From an uncultured Sutterella sp. (GTDB lineage Bacteria; Pseudomonadota; Gammaproteobacteria; Burkholderiales; Burkholderiaceae_F): 64,000 nt of DNA. The stretch spans positions 1 to 64,000 of the forward strand of contig CAJMKD010000007.1 in NCBI GenBank assembly GCA_905213905.1, given 5' to 3'. The position numbers and the translations under genes were made by a program. This document shows, one piece after another, positions 1-9,101 of this stretch (position 1 is the stretch's first letter; each line of letters starts with the position of its first letter). The notes beneath the pieces were generated by a model. The model was given only the letters and a program-made list of their open reading frames with translations, was not told where the DNA came from and did not search any database.

Positions 1-307
1 GAAAATCGGCCGGCGCACTTTTGAGGCGCCCGACTGCGAAACCTTCCCGCTTCTCAGAACGGCCTACGAAGCGCTCGCCGCCGGCGGCTCTCGCACAATC
101 GTGCTCAATGCGGCCAACGAAGTGGCCGTCGCAGCCTTCCTCGAGCGCGAGATCGGCTTTACGGAGATCGCTGCCGTCGTGCGCGAAATGCTCGAACGCA
201 TCCCCGATTCGACGCCGGGGTCGCTCGCCGACATCGAAGCGGTCGACCGCATGACGCGCCTCGAAACGCGCGCCTATATTGAAAAACGCGCAGCAGGAGG
301 CCGCTGA
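1..307 (+). CDS. dxr: 1-deoxy-D-xylulose 5-phosphate reductoisomerase, C-terminal part
   Basis: This is the tail of DXR, the NADPH-dependent enzyme that makes 2-C-methyl-D-erythritol 4-phosphate in the MEP isoprenoid pathway. The 5' end lies outside the window; reading frame 2 is open from base 2. The segment LNAANEVAVAAFL (from base 101) followed by a helical C-terminal region is characteristic of the DXR C-terminal domain. The stop codon TGA (305-307) shares its A with the ATG of rseP, so the two genes are translationally coupled. The order dxr-rseP-bamA is standard in proteobacteria and supports the call. The NADPH-binding and catalytic domains cannot be seen. Confidence 0.93.
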   Translation, partial: KIGRRTFEAPDCETFPLLRTAYEALAAGGSRTIVLNAANEVAVAAFLEREIGFTEIAAVVREMLERIPDSTPGSLADIEAVDRMTRLETRAYIEKRAAGGR

Positions 308-1704
308 TGGGGGTGCTCCTTTCCGTTGTCGGCTTCCTCATCACGATCTGCGTGATCGTGCTCATCCATGAAGGCGGGCATTATCTCGCCGCCAAGTGGC
401 TCGGCTTTGCCGTCAAGCGCTTCTCGATCGGCATGGGCAAGGTGCTCTGGCGCTTTCGGCGCTGGGACACCGAATTTGCCGTGTCGCTGCTGCCCATAGG
501 CGGCTACGTGATGTTCGAAGAGGATGAGGCGGGACTATCAGAAGCGCAGCGGCGCCGCCTTTTTGAGCGCGGCCCCCGCTGGAAGCGCGCCATCGTGATC
601 GCAGCCGGTCCGCTCATGAATTTCGTGCTCGCTGTGGCGCTTTACGCAGCGGCGGGCGCCATCGGCGTCGAGGACATCGCGCCTTATGTTGCAGCGAAGC
701 CAGGCACCCAGGCAGAGGCGCAGGGCGTTGCGCCGATGGACCGCGTCATTGCTGTTGAGGGCGAGCGCATAGAAGGGATTTCCGACTTCAACCTCGCGCT
801 GATCGAGCGCGCGGGCGAGCCAGCCGTCACGATCACGCTTGCGCGCGCGGGTACAGCAGCTGCTGAAACAGGCGCCAAGATCGACCTGGCTCAGCCCGGC
901 GACCGCGCTGATGAAATCTATTCCCGCAGCTTTGACCTTTCCGGCCTGAAGCTCGACGACGTCGCCGATCAGAAGGGCTTCGCCTTTCCCTCGCTCGGCT
1001 TTCTTTTAACCGGCCGCGGCATCGTTGTTGCCGACGTGGTGGCCGACGGGCCTGCGGCGCGCGCGGGCCTCAAGCGCCACGACTTCATTCTCGAGGTCGA
1101 CGGCGAGCGTGCGACGATGGCGAACTTTTCGGCCAAAATCCGCGCGAGCGCCGGGCGGCCGCTCGAGCTTCTCGTGCGCGGCGAAGCCGGCGAGCGGCGC
1201 ATCGTGGTGACGCCGGAGGCGGTGCAGGATGAAAAGACCGGCGAAACCATCGGACGCGCGAACCTGCGTTATGGTCCTTCGATTGAGCTTGTGGCGGTTC
1301 GTCACGGCCCGGTCGATTCGCTCAAGCTCGCCTTCGACAAGGTGGCCCGCCTCACGGCCTTCCAGTTCTCTACGGTGAGCGGCATGGCCAAGGGCGAAGT
1401 GAGCGCAGAGAATCTCTCCGGTCCGGTGGGCATTGCCGACATGGCCGGAAATGCCGTTGCCGCCGGGATTTCCGCCTTCCTTGAGTACATTGCGCTGATT
1501 TCCGTGGCGATCGGCTTCATGAACCTCATTCCGATTCCCGCGCTCGACGGTGGACAGCTCGTGATTCTCGGGGTCGAAGGGGCGATCCGGCGCGACCTCA
1601 CGAAGCGCGTGAAGGAAATGCTCGGCGCAGCTTCCTTTGCGCTTCTGATGCTTCTCGCGGTCTACGTCACGATGAATGACGTGGCAAGGCTTTCGGGAGG
1701 CTGA
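307..1704 (+). CDS. rseP: RIP metalloprotease RseP (site-2 protease)
   Basis: Inner-membrane intramembrane zinc protease that cleaves anti-sigma factors (RseA in E. coli) and leftover signal peptides. At 465 residues it is close to the family norm. TM1 carries the zinc site HEGGH at residues 21-25 (HExxH). The periplasmic region holds two PDZ-type segments; the second, around residues 240-310, is the clearer. The third zinc ligand lies in the C-terminal motif NLIPIPALDGG (residues 406-416), followed by a last TM. The central loop is somewhat longer than in E. coli. The start overlaps the dxr stop by one base. The neighbour bamA fits its role in envelope stress. Confidence 0.96.
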   Translation: MGVLLSVVGFLITICVIVLIHEGGHYLAAKWLGFAVKRFSIGMGKVLWRFRRWDTEFAVSLLPIGGYVMFEEDEAGLSEAQRRRLFERGPRWKRAIVIAAGPLMNFVLAVALYAAAGAIGVEDIAPYVAAKPGTQAEAQGVAPMDRVIAVEGERIEGISDFNLALIERAGEPAVTITLARAGTAAAETGAKIDLAQPGDRADEIYSRSFDLSGLKLDDVADQKGFAFPSLGFLLTGRGIVVADVVADGPAARAGLKRHDFILEVDGERATMANFSAKIRASAGRPLELLVRGEAGERRIVVTPEAVQDEKTGETIGRANLRYGPSIELVAVRHGPVDSLKLAFDKVARLTAFQFSTVSGMAKGEVSAENLSGPVGIADMAGNAVAAGISAFLEYIALISVAIGFMNLIPIPALDGGQLVILGVEGAIRRDLTKRVKEMLGAASFALLMLLAVYVTMNDVARLSGG

Positions 1705-2047
1705 CAATTGGTCCGGGCGCAGCAGGACTTTCCGGCTGCGCCCGCGATGCAAACATGCCGCAATTTCACGATCTTTTGACGCTAAGGCGCAAAAGAGCGC
1801 AGAAAAAGCCGTTTAAGCGCGCAGGTCGGCGCCAGCGAGTCGCCTAGCGCGGTCCAAATTTGGTAACCTTAGACCGATTTTTTGCCGCCAGTGCATTGCT
1901 GCCTGTCGATGCTGCCGCGTTGAGCGCGCGCCCCCAGGTCGGCAAAGTGCTTCGGCCGCATGGTTTACGTGAGTTCCGAGCTGCTCGCGAGCGAAGACCT
2001 TCGCTCAGTCCGATGCGCCGGAACCGAAGTCTGAAGAGAGTGTCGTC
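1705..2047. other. rseP-bamA intergenic region with a GC-rich hairpin
   Basis: This 343-bp stretch has no convincing gene. It contains a perfect 9-bp stem GGGCGCAGC/GCTGCGCCC (1715-1723 with 1735-1743) just after rseP. The hairpin has no T-run, so it may be an mRNA-stabilising or attenuating structure rather than a terminator. The rest probably holds a bamA promoter, but I see no convincing -35/-10 pair or sigma-E site. Confidence 0.5.
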
Positions 2048-4375
2048 TTGCAGCGCCCACATCTGAACCTGACCCGAATTGCCGCATCGGTTGCCGCCCT
2101 GAGCCTTTTTGCCGGCAGCGCCAGTGCGTTCACGATTTCCGACATCCGCGTCGAAGGCATCGCGCGTACCGAACCTGGTACGGTCTTTTCGCACCTGCCC
2201 TTCCAGGCAGGCGACGAGTACACGCCTGAAAAGGGCGCCCGCGCCATTCATTCGCTTTACCAGTCGGGGCTTTTCCGCGACGTTTCTCTCTCGCAGGACG
2301 GCGACGTGCTGGTCGTGCGCGTCATGGAGCGTCCGGCTGTCGCCACGATTGAAACGCACGGCATCAAGGCCTTCGACAAGGACGCCGTTGAAAAGAGCCT
2401 GCGCGACGTCGGCATGGCCGAAGGCCGGATCTTCGACCAGGCGACGCTCGAGCGCGCTGACCAGGAACTGCGCCGCCAGTACCTTGCGCGCGGCTACTAC
2501 GGCGTAACGGTGAAGACGACGGTGACGCCGCTCGAGCGCAATCGCGTGCGAATCACGATTGCGGTTGACGAAGGGCGCGCCTCGTCGATTGCTTCGATTC
2601 GCTTCACTGGGAACCGCACGTTCGAGAGCGAAGACCTTCTCGACATGATGCAGCTCGGCACGCCGAACTGGATGTCCTGGTACACGAAGCGCGACCTCTA
2701 CTCGCGCGAAAAGCTCGCGGCCGACCTCGAAACGATCCGCTCCTTCTACATGAACCAGGGCTATCTCGACTTCAAGATCGACTCGGTTCAGGTGTCGATT
2801 GCGTCGAACAAGTCCGACGTCTACATCGCCATCAATCTGACGGAAGGCGAGAAGTACACGATTTCGGGCGTGAAGCTCCAAGGCGACATGCTCGGTCTTG
2901 ACAAGGACCTTGAGGCGCTCATCACCATCAAGCCCGGCGAAATCTACAACGCCGAATCCGTAAAGAACGTCTCGACCGCGATCACGGACAAGCTTTCCAC
3001 GCTCGGCTACGCCTTTGCGAGCGCCAATCCGAATCCGATTGCCGATGCGAACGCGCGCACGGTTGAAATCGTCTACACCGTCGACCCGGGCCGCCGCGCC
3101 TATGTGCGCCGCGTGAACATCATCGGCAACAACCGCACCCGCGACGAAGTGATCCGCCGCGAAGTGCGCCAGTACGAAGCCGCTTGGTTCGACAGCGACA
3201 AGGTGAAGCTCTCGCGCGACCGAATCGACCGACTCGGCTATTTCGAGTCCGTCACGGCGGAGCCCAAGCCCGTGCCGGGCACGCGCGACCAGGTCGACCT
3301 TGAGGTGAACGTGAAGGAGCGTCCGACGGGCTCCATCTCGCTCGGCGCCGGCTACTCCACTTCTGAAGGCATCATTCTTTCGGCGGGCTTTGCGCAGAAC
3401 AATGTTTTCGGTACCGGCAACTCGGTGTCGGTCGACGTCAACACCTCGAAGTCGCAGCGCACCTACGCGCTCTCCGTCGTGGAGCCCTACGTCACGCCCG
3501 AAGGCGTGAGCCGCTCCTACGACATCTACGACCGCCGCGTCGACCTTGAAGAGCTCGACGTTGCGGACGTTGAATACGAAACCCGCGGCGTGGGCGTCTC
3601 CTGGGGCATTCCGTTCACGGAACTCGACCGCGTCTTCCTCGGCGGCCGCCTCGAGTCGACGAAGGTGATGGTGAACGACAATTCGCCGCAGCGCTATCAA
3701 ACCTACGCGGACAAGTTCGGCGACAACCCCTGGAGCGTGGCGCTCACGCTTGGCTGGTCGCGCGACAGCCGCGACAATTCGCTTGCGCCGACGCGCGGCG
3801 TCTACCAGCGCCTCTCCGGCGAATTCGGCCTCCCGGGCGGCGACATCCAGTACTACAAGGCAACCTACCAGTACCAGCAGTACATTCCGCTCTCGAGAAC
3901 GTGGACGCTCGCCTTCAACGGCGAAATCGGCTACGGCGACGTCTACGGCAGCACCGACATGTTCCCGTTCTTCAAGAACTTCTACGCGGGCGGCATCGGT
4001 TCGGTGCGCGGCTTCGAATCGGGAAGCCTCGGTCCGAAGGAATACAATTCCTATGACGGCGACAGCGACAACCTCGGCGGCGACCGCATGGCGACCTTCT
4101 CGCTCGAACTGCTCGCGCCGCTCCCGGGCGGCGACCGCACGCTGCGAATCTTCGGGTTCCTCGACGGCGGCATGGTCTGGGGCTACGAAGGCGTTGGTTA
4201 TAAACAATACCGTCGTCAGCCGATCGACTTCGGCGACCTGCGCTACTCGACCGGCATTGGCGTAGCTTGGATTTCGCCCCTCGGCCCGCTCAAGTTCTCG
4301 ATCGCGGCGCCGCTCAACGACAAGGACGGCGACGACATTCAGCGCTTCCAGTTCCAGATCGGCACGGGCTTCTGA
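2048..4375 (+). CDS. bamA: Outer membrane protein assembly factor BamA
   Basis: BamA is the core of the BAM complex, which folds and inserts beta-barrel proteins into the outer membrane. The protein of about 775 residues begins with a signal peptide ending in GSASA, followed by FTISDIRVEGIARTE, a typical start of POTRA 1. Five POTRA repeats cover roughly residues 25-425. The 16-strand barrel follows, with the essential VRGF motif of loop 6 near residue 654, and the chain ends in Phe (IGTGF), the usual OMP signature. I chose the TTG start at 2048 because it opens the signal peptide exactly and has GAAGAGAG (2033-2040) seven bases upstream; no ATG fits. Skp lies directly downstream. Confidence 0.96.
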   Translation: MQRPHLNLTRIAASVAALSLFAGSASAFTISDIRVEGIARTEPGTVFSHLPFQAGDEYTPEKGARAIHSLYQSGLFRDVSLSQDGDVLVVRVMERPAVATIETHGIKAFDKDAVEKSLRDVGMAEGRIFDQATLERADQELRRQYLARGYYGVTVKTTVTPLERNRVRITIAVDEGRASSIASIRFTGNRTFESEDLLDMMQLGTPNWMSWYTKRDLYSREKLAADLETIRSFYMNQGYLDFKIDSVQVSIASNKSDVYIAINLTEGEKYTISGVKLQGDMLGLDKDLEALITIKPGEIYNAESVKNVSTAITDKLSTLGYAFASANPNPIADANARTVEIVYTVDPGRRAYVRRVNIIGNNRTRDEVIRREVRQYEAAWFDSDKVKLSRDRIDRLGYFESVTAEPKPVPGTRDQVDLEVNVKERPTGSISLGAGYSTSEGIILSAGFAQNNVFGTGNSVSVDVNTSKSQRTYALSVVEPYVTPEGVSRSYDIYDRRVDLEELDVADVEYETRGVGVSWGIPFTELDRVFLGGRLESTKVMVNDNSPQRYQTYADKFGDNPWSVALTLGWSRDSRDNSLAPTRGVYQRLSGEFGLPGGDIQYYKATYQYQQYIPLSRTWTLAFNGEIGYGDVYGSTDMFPFFKNFYAGGIGSVRGFESGSLGPKEYNSYDGDSDNLGGDRMATFSLELLAPLPGGDRTLRIFGFLDGGMVWGYEGVGYKQYRRQPIDFGDLRYSTGIGVAWISPLGPLKFSIAAPLNDKDGDDIQRFQFQIGTGF

Positions 4376-4431
4376 TTGCCGGAAGCCTCTTTCCGCGAAG
4401 CAACGCGGCATTCGAAGAAATGCGCTTTCCG

Positions 4432-4454
4432 CGCGGCTTCGGTGCCGCGTTTTC
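4432..4454 (+). terminator. Rho-independent terminator after bamA
   Basis: A short strong stem CGCGGC/GCCGCG (4432-4437 with 4444-4449) with loop TTCGGT is followed by TTTTC. It may attenuate transcription between bamA and skp rather than end it completely. Confidence 0.6.
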
Positions 4455-4631
4455 TATTGCGGCGTGCAGCTGGGAGCCTGCCGCGAGACGCCGCAGTCGC
4501 CGCATTCGCCTCCCTTCAGACGCCTGCGGCAGGAGAGGCCGCCGTTCGTTGCTAGAATCCAAGCAGCGACGTGCGGCTTTTGACTGCCGGCGCCAGACGC
4601 ACAACTTTATTTTTTCAATAAGGGTCCATTC

Positions 4632-5228
4632 ATGTTTGACTTCAAGACCGCTGCTCTTTGCGCCGCGCTCGGACTCGCGCTTGCCGCGCCCGCCGCGTGG
4701 GCGGCGCCCGCCGGCGCCGCTACTGCTTCCGCCCAGCGAGGCGTCGTTGAAAAGGTCGAGCCCGCTCTAGGCGCGCCGCTCAAGATCGGCGTCGTCAACA
4801 TGGAACGCATCCTTCGCGAAGCGAAGCTCGCCATTCAGGCGAGCGACCGTCTCAACGCCGAAGGACAGCGCCGGCAGGAGGAGATCGAGGCGCTTTCGCG
4901 CCGCTTCAAGTCCCGTCTTGAGCGCTTTGAGAAAAACGCGGCCGACATGGACGAGTCTTCGCGCGTGCAGGAGCGTCGTGCGCTTGCCGAAATGGAGCGC
5001 GACGTCACCCGCCGCACGCGTGAGGCGCGCGAGGAATTCAATCAGCGCCGCAACGAAGAAGTGCTCCTTTTGCAGAGCCGCGCGGCGCGCATCGTGCAGG
5101 ACATCGCGAAAAAGGACCGGTTCGACCTTGTTCTTTACGAGTATTTCTACGCGAGCGATCGCGTTGACCTCACAAAGCGCGTGATCGAGGAGCTCGATCG
5201 CGGCGTGAAGGATGCGCCCAAGAAGTAG
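4632..5228 (+). CDS. skp: Periplasmic chaperone Skp/OmpH
   Basis: Skp is a trimeric, jellyfish-shaped periplasmic chaperone that carries unfolded OMPs to BamA. The 198-residue product starts with a signal peptide (about residues 1-25, ending AAWAAPA). After an Ala-rich linker comes the core opening with IGVVNMERILREAKLAI, the beta strand of the Skp body, and then a long charged coiled coil (about residues 75-165) that would form the tentacles. E. coli Skp is 161 residues; the excess is mainly the linker before the core. AAGGG precedes the ATG. The position between bamA and lpxD matches the conserved order. Confidence 0.9.
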   Translation: MFDFKTAALCAALGLALAAPAAWAAPAGAATASAQRGVVEKVEPALGAPLKIGVVNMERILREAKLAIQASDRLNAEGQRRQEEIEALSRRFKSRLERFEKNAADMDESSRVQERRALAEMERDVTRRTREAREEFNQRRNEEVLLLQSRAARIVQDIAKKDRFDLVLYEYFYASDRVDLTKRVIEELDRGVKDAPKK

Positions 5229-5309
5229 TCTGCGCAGGCCGCATCCTTTCAGGGCGGCGCTGATGCAGATGCCTGTCCGCACCGAATTCAAAATTTTCGA
5301 GAGTTAAGA

Positions 5310-6404
5310 ATGTCTGAAAACCGCTTCGCCATTGCCGAGCTCGCGGCGCTTGTCGCCGAGCGTTCGAAAAATCGTCTTGCCATGCGCATTGAGGGCGACG
5401 CCTCGGTCGAGGTCTGCCGCTTCATGCCCCCGCAGCATGCGGGCGAGGGCGACATGAGCTTTCTGTCGGACCTCGCATATGCAGAAGCCATGAAGGCGAG
5501 CGCCGCATCGGTGCTCGTGATGCGCGAAAAGGACGTGCGCGCCGTTTTCGGCGATGAATTGCCCGAACGCACGATTCTCATCTGCGACAATCCCTACGCA
5601 TTCTTTGCCTTTGCTTCGCAGATCTTCTATCCCGTTGCTCGAAAGGGCGGCATTCACCCGATGGCATACGTCGAAGAGGGCGCCGAAGTGGATCCGAGCG
5701 CGACAGTCGATGTTTTCGCCGTCGTTCGCAAGGGCGCAAAGATCGGTGCGAACGTGCTTGTGTCTGCGGGCGTTTATGTGGGTGAAAACGCCGTTGTCGG
5801 CAAGGATACGGTCATCTACCCCAACGCTGTTCTTTACCACGATACGGTTGTGGGCGAAGGCTGCTGCATTCAGTCGGGCGCCGTTCTCGGCGGAGACGGC
5901 TTCGGCTTTGCGCCCTTCTTGGGCGAGTGGGTGAAGATTCCGCAGCGCGGCCGCACGGTGATCGGCAACGATGTTGAGGTGGGCGCCAACACCACGATCG
6001 ACCGCGGCGCCATCGACGACACGACGGTGGGCGACGGCACGAAGATCGACAACCAGATTCAGCTCGGCCACAACGACCGCATCGGCAAGCACTGCGTCAT
6101 GGCGTCGTGCGTCGGGATCGCCGGTTCGACGACCGTGGGCGACCACGTGATGATCGGGGGCGCCGCGATGATCAACGGCCACATCACGATTCCCTCGGGC
6201 TCGGCCATCGGGCCGGCGACTGCAATCACGGGCTGGGGCAAGGAGCCGCAGCAGCTCGCAGGCTTCTTCCCGGCGCTCGGCATGCGCGAATTCAAGCTCG
6301 CGGCGGCTATTACGTCGCGCCTTCCTGAAATGCGAAAGGAACTGAAATCGCTCCAAAAGGAGGTCGAGACGTTGAAGGCGCTAATCCGAAAGGAAGAAGC
6401 GTAG
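5310..6404 (+). CDS. lpxD: UDP-3-O-(3-hydroxyacyl)glucosamine N-acyltransferase LpxD
   Basis: Third enzyme of lipid A synthesis: it N-acylates UDP-3-O-acylglucosamine using hydroxyacyl-ACP in the cytoplasm. At 364 residues it has the expected layout. An N-terminal uridine-binding domain (about 1-105) is followed by a left-handed parallel beta-helix of hexapeptide repeats (about 110-320) and a C-terminal helix rich in Lys/Glu. The catalytic His is in QLGHNDRIGKHC (H254, equivalent to E. coli H239). The segment GGDGFGFAP, typical of LpxD, is also present. It lies between skp and fabZ as usual. Confidence 0.96.
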   Translation: MSENRFAIAELAALVAERSKNRLAMRIEGDASVEVCRFMPPQHAGEGDMSFLSDLAYAEAMKASAASVLVMREKDVRAVFGDELPERTILICDNPYAFFAFASQIFYPVARKGGIHPMAYVEEGAEVDPSATVDVFAVVRKGAKIGANVLVSAGVYVGENAVVGKDTVIYPNAVLYHDTVVGEGCCIQSGAVLGGDGFGFAPFLGEWVKIPQRGRTVIGNDVEVGANTTIDRGAIDDTTVGDGTKIDNQIQLGHNDRIGKHCVMASCVGIAGSTTVGDHVMIGGAAMINGHITIPSGSAIGPATAITGWGKEPQQLAGFFPALGMREFKLAAAITSRLPEMRKELKSLQKEVETLKALIRKEEA

Positions 6405-6567
6405 AAGCTTCAAACGCGCGAAAATCAATAACTTGAAGCGGTCTCGGGCGTGCATGCGCCCGATCGGGCCGCGGCGAAGCGCGCTACCGCGCCGCTCCTG
6501 AGGCGCGGACCCCAGCGCAAAGCCAACAGAATCTTCATTATTTTTTGCCGGAACTCCCAAAAAGCAA

Positions 6568-7038
6568 ATGCCCAAGAGCCTTAACATCGAAGAGATCATG
6601 GAACAGCTGCCGCATCGGTATCCGTTCCTTTTGATCGACCGCGTCCTCGAACTTTCCGACGACCTGACCCGCGTCGTCGCCATCAAGAACGTGACGATGA
6701 ACGAACCGCAGTTCACGGGTCATTTCCCGCAGGTGCCGGTGATGCCGGGCGTTCTGATCGTGGAAGCGATGGCTCAGGCCTGCGCGATCATCGCGCTGGC
6801 GCGGCTCCCGGAAGACGTGGACCGCAAGAAGTGCCTTTACTACTTCGCCGGCATCGACAAGGCCCGCTTCAAGCGCGTTGTGCAGCCTGGGGATCAGCTT
6901 GTGATCGAAGGCCAGTTCCTGCGCTCCAAGATGGGCCTCGGCGTATTCGAAGCCGTGGCGAAGGTCGACGGCAAGGTGGCCGCGCAGGCGACCATGATGT
7001 GCGCTTATCGGCCGGCCCCTGGCGCCGCAGGGAAGTAA
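6568..7038 (+). CDS. fabZ: 3-hydroxyacyl-ACP dehydratase FabZ
   Basis: Hot-dog fold dehydratase of type II fatty acid synthesis that converts (3R)-hydroxyacyl-ACP to trans-2-enoyl-ACP. It competes with LpxA/LpxD for hydroxyacyl-ACP, hence the clustering. The 156-residue protein shows LPHRYPFLLIDRV, then the active-site His in FTGHFP (H52) and the Glu in VEAMAQ (E66), matching H54/E68 of E. coli. In most relatives lpxA follows directly; here a terminator and a three-gene accessory block intervene. Confidence 0.96.
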   Translation: MPKSLNIEEIMEQLPHRYPFLLIDRVLELSDDLTRVVAIKNVTMNEPQFTGHFPQVPVMPGVLIVEAMAQACAIIALARLPEDVDRKKCLYYFAGIDKARFKRVVQPGDQLVIEGQFLRSKMGLGVFEAVAKVDGKVAAQATMMCAYRPAPGAAGK

Positions 7039-7089
7039 CGCCGCGACGCCTTCCCTGAGGTGAAGCGTCCTTGCGGCGCAGCAGAAAAG

Positions 7090-7125
7090 TCCCCGAACCG
7101 GCATGCCGGAACGGGGATTTTCTTT
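7090..7125 (+). terminator. Rho-independent terminator after fabZ
   Basis: The arms TCCCCG and CCGG pair with CCGG and CGGGGA around a CATG loop, with an aa/aa internal mismatch, and are followed by TTTTCTTT. It ends the bamA-to-fabZ transcription unit, so lpxA needs its own promoter. Confidence 0.75.
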
Positions 7126-7152
7126 ATGTCCGCCGAGCCGTGAGCGGCTGCG

Positions 7153-7620
7153 TTATTCGACGACGTAGGTTGCGGTGAGCTTGGCCTTCCCAATGGCTTT
7201 TGCGTTCAGCATGAAGCCTGCGGTCGGGCAATTGGCGTCTGCAGCAAGGCCGAGCTTTTCCTCCGGCAGCGCCCAGACGGTGAAAACATAGCGGTGCATG
7301 CCGTCGCCCGCGGGCGGCGCCGCGCCGCCGAAAGCGGCTTCGCCGTAGTCGTTGCGAAGCATCACGGCGCCGAGCTCGGAGAGCGATTCGGGCGAAACGC
7401 CTTCGGGAAGCGACGAAACGCTGCACGGAATGTCAAGAACGCACCAGTGCCACCAGCCCGATCCGGTCGGCGCATCTGGATCAAAGCAGGTGACGGCAAA
7501 GCTTTTCGTGCCCGCCGGCGCATCGCGCCAAAGGAGCGCAGGCGAGAGGTTGCCGCCCGCATAGCTTTGTGCGGCCGGCATGCGCGAGCCTTCCTCAATC
7601 GTGGTGCTCAGAAGCTTCAT
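7153..7620 (-). CDS. YbhB/YbcL family PEBP-like protein
   Basis: Small cytoplasmic protein (155 residues) of the phosphatidylethanolamine-binding protein (Raf kinase inhibitor-like) superfamily. E. coli YbhB and YbcL are relatives; their bacterial function is poorly defined. The family marks are clear: FDPDAPTGSGWWHWCVLDIP (the DPDAP and GxxHW anion pocket) and, later, RNDYGEAAFGG followed by PPAGDGMHRYVFTVWAL. There is no signal peptide. It is transcribed with, and downstream of, the lysR gene on the minus strand (164-base gap) and converges on fabZ. Confidence 0.9.
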   Translation of the reverse strand: MKLLSTTIEEGSRMPAAQSYAGGNLSPALLWRDAPAGTKSFAVTCFDPDAPTGSGWWHWCVLDIPCSVSSLPEGVSPESLSELGAVMLRNDYGEAAFGGAAPPAGDGMHRYVFTVWALPEEKLGLAADANCPTAGFMLNAKAIGKAKLTATYVVE

Positions 7621-7784
7621 GTGAGGATTTCCTTTCCGATGGAATGAACAAGAAACAGATTTTCAAAAGAACGGCCTGGGCCGTGAAGTTGAAGAAATTC
7701 TATCGGAAGCTCGCTTTCGATTGAGTCTGCTGAGGGCTTGAAATGTTGCGAAGGCTCTTTTCGCTTTCGGCGAAGGCACGCGGC

Positions 7785-8732
7785 TTAGCTGCCGCCGAGG
7801 CCTAGAGCGCCTGGAATGACGGGCGTGAAAGGCGAGCGGGCAGCTTCCTGAAGGTGCGAGAGGAGCTTCCTCGCAGCGTCTGTGAGCCGGCTCTCGTCGG
7901 CAGGCACTGCGATGCGCAGCGTGCGGCGCGCCCAGTCGTCTTCGAGCCGCACGAGCGCGAGCGACGGGTCGCGGTCGAAGAAGGTCTCGTAGGTTGAGGC
8001 CGTTGCGAAGCCGATGCCCACGCCCGCACGAACATACCGAGCCATGATGCCGATGCTTGGCACGCGGATGCGCGGCACGATCGGGCGGCTGAGCTCAACG
8101 GCCTTCTCAAGCATGTAGGCCTGCATGACGGAATCGTTTGAAAGCGCAACAAAATCCTCTTCGAGCGCGTCCTGAAAATTGCAGCGGCCTGCCGCGGCAA
8201 GCGGATGCGCTTTGGCGGCAAAGAGCGCGAGCGTGTCTTCTCGATAGGGATGAAAGGCAAGGCCGCCGTAAAACTCCGTGTGTGCCGTGATGCCGATGTC
8301 GGCTTCGCCGAGCGCAATGGCTTCGGCCACGCCTCGGCTCGTGAGGAGCTTCTGCTCGATGCGGATTTCCGGGTGCGCCAGAAGGAAGCGGCTCAGATCG
8401 TCGGGCAGAAAAGCCACGGCTGCGTTGTAGTTTGCTGCGAGCCGCACAACGAGGCGCTCGTCGCCGCGAAAGACCGACATGGCTTCGGTCATGCTGGCGA
8501 CCTGCCGAAAGACTTTCCGAGTTTCCGCAGCAAGCCGCTCGCCAGCGAGCGTGAGCGCAAGCCCGCGCGGCAGGCGCGTCACAAGCTCGCAGCCCGCTTC
8601 TGCTTCCAGGTGCTTGAGCCGAACGCTCGCTGCCGATGGCGTAATGCAGCACTGCGCAGCCGCACGCGTAAGGTTGCCCGTGTCGGCAATGGCAAGAAAG
8701 ACGCGGAGGTCCGTAAAGTTGATATGTTTCAT
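7785..8732 (-). CDS. LysR-family transcriptional regulator
   Basis: Typical LTTR of 315 residues. The N-terminal winged HTH runs from MKHINFTDLRVFLAIAD to about residue 62, including the recognition-helix stretch CITPSAASVRLKHLEAEAG. The rest is a periplasmic-binding-protein-like effector domain (about 90-300). A longer in-frame extension upstream is rejected because translation from 8732 begins exactly at the conserved HTH. The gene is divergent from the flavocytochrome gene, the classic arrangement for an LTTR controlling its neighbour. Two TTCG-N7-CGAA sites lie between them. The effector is unknown; it is plausibly the substrate of the reductase. Confidence 0.93.
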   Translation of the reverse strand: MKHINFTDLRVFLAIADTGNLTRAAAQCCITPSAASVRLKHLEAEAGCELVTRLPRGLALTLAGERLAAETRKVFRQVASMTEAMSVFRGDERLVVRLAANYNAAVAFLPDDLSRFLLAHPEIRIEQKLLTSRGVAEAIALGEADIGITAHTEFYGGLAFHPYREDTLALFAAKAHPLAAAGRCNFQDALEEDFVALSNDSVMQAYMLEKAVELSRPIVPRIRVPSIGIMARYVRAGVGIGFATASTYETFFDRDPSLALVRLEDDWARRTLRIAVPADESRLTDAARKLLSHLQEAARSPFTPVIPGALGLGGS

Positions 8733-8797
8733 CGGGAATCGGATATTCGCTGCGGAATGCTGGAAGAGGCTTGATAAGCAAAGAAAAGCAACCCGAC

Positions 8798-8816
8798 CGT
8801 TCGCGGAATGCGAACG
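8798..8816. promoter_or_regulatory. Putative LysR operator, site 1
   Basis: Perfect inverted repeat CGTTCGC-ggaat-GCGAACG. Its core TTCG-N7-CGAA also fits the T-N11-A rule for LysR boxes. It lies 66 bp upstream of the lysR start, close enough for autoregulation. Confidence 0.6.
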
Positions 8817-8897
8817 ATTGGTTAGCGAAATAGAAATTTTAAATGGAGGCGGGGCTCCATAAACTTGTGGACTGAAGTAAAGCTCGCTCGAGCGCTT

Positions 8898-8916
8898 TGT
8901 TCGGATCAATCGAACA
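8898..8916. promoter_or_regulatory. Putative LysR operator, site 2
   Basis: Inverted repeat TGTTCG-gatcaat-CGAACA with the same TTCG-N7-CGAA core as site 1, exactly 100 bp away. It lies on the reductase side of the divergent region. Confidence 0.6.
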
Positions 8917-9101
8917 GGTGGCGCATCGAGAGAAAAAGCCTCAGGCGGCCCCAATTCAGGCGGCACGCGGGCAAAAGAAAAGGAGCGCTTCGTCGCCGGA
9001 ATTTTTGCCGGAACCTCGGCCCCCAAAGCGGCTGGACGCATGGGGCCGGGCGCGTTTTAGGGAGAAAGGCCGAGCGGCAGACCTCGGAAGGAGAGAAAAA
9101 T

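Larger units (their letters stand above)
8733..9101. other. Divergent lysR/flavocytochrome control region
   Basis: This 369-bp region between two divergent start codons has no gene. It holds the two operator candidates listed separately and an AT-rich patch (about 8828-8845). The reductase mRNA would have a long leader before a strong Shine-Dalgarno at 9086-9095. Confidence 0.6.

Noticed and set aside
1844..4411. 855-codon open frame antisense to bamA
   Set aside because: Long antisense frames are expected in GC-rich DNA. The sense strand encodes unmistakable BamA and the antisense product is Arg/Val/Ala-rich without any domain.
8733..9041. N-terminal extension of the LysR protein
   Set aside because: Translation from 8732 starts exactly at the conserved HTH; the extension would cover the operator region and has no conserved features.
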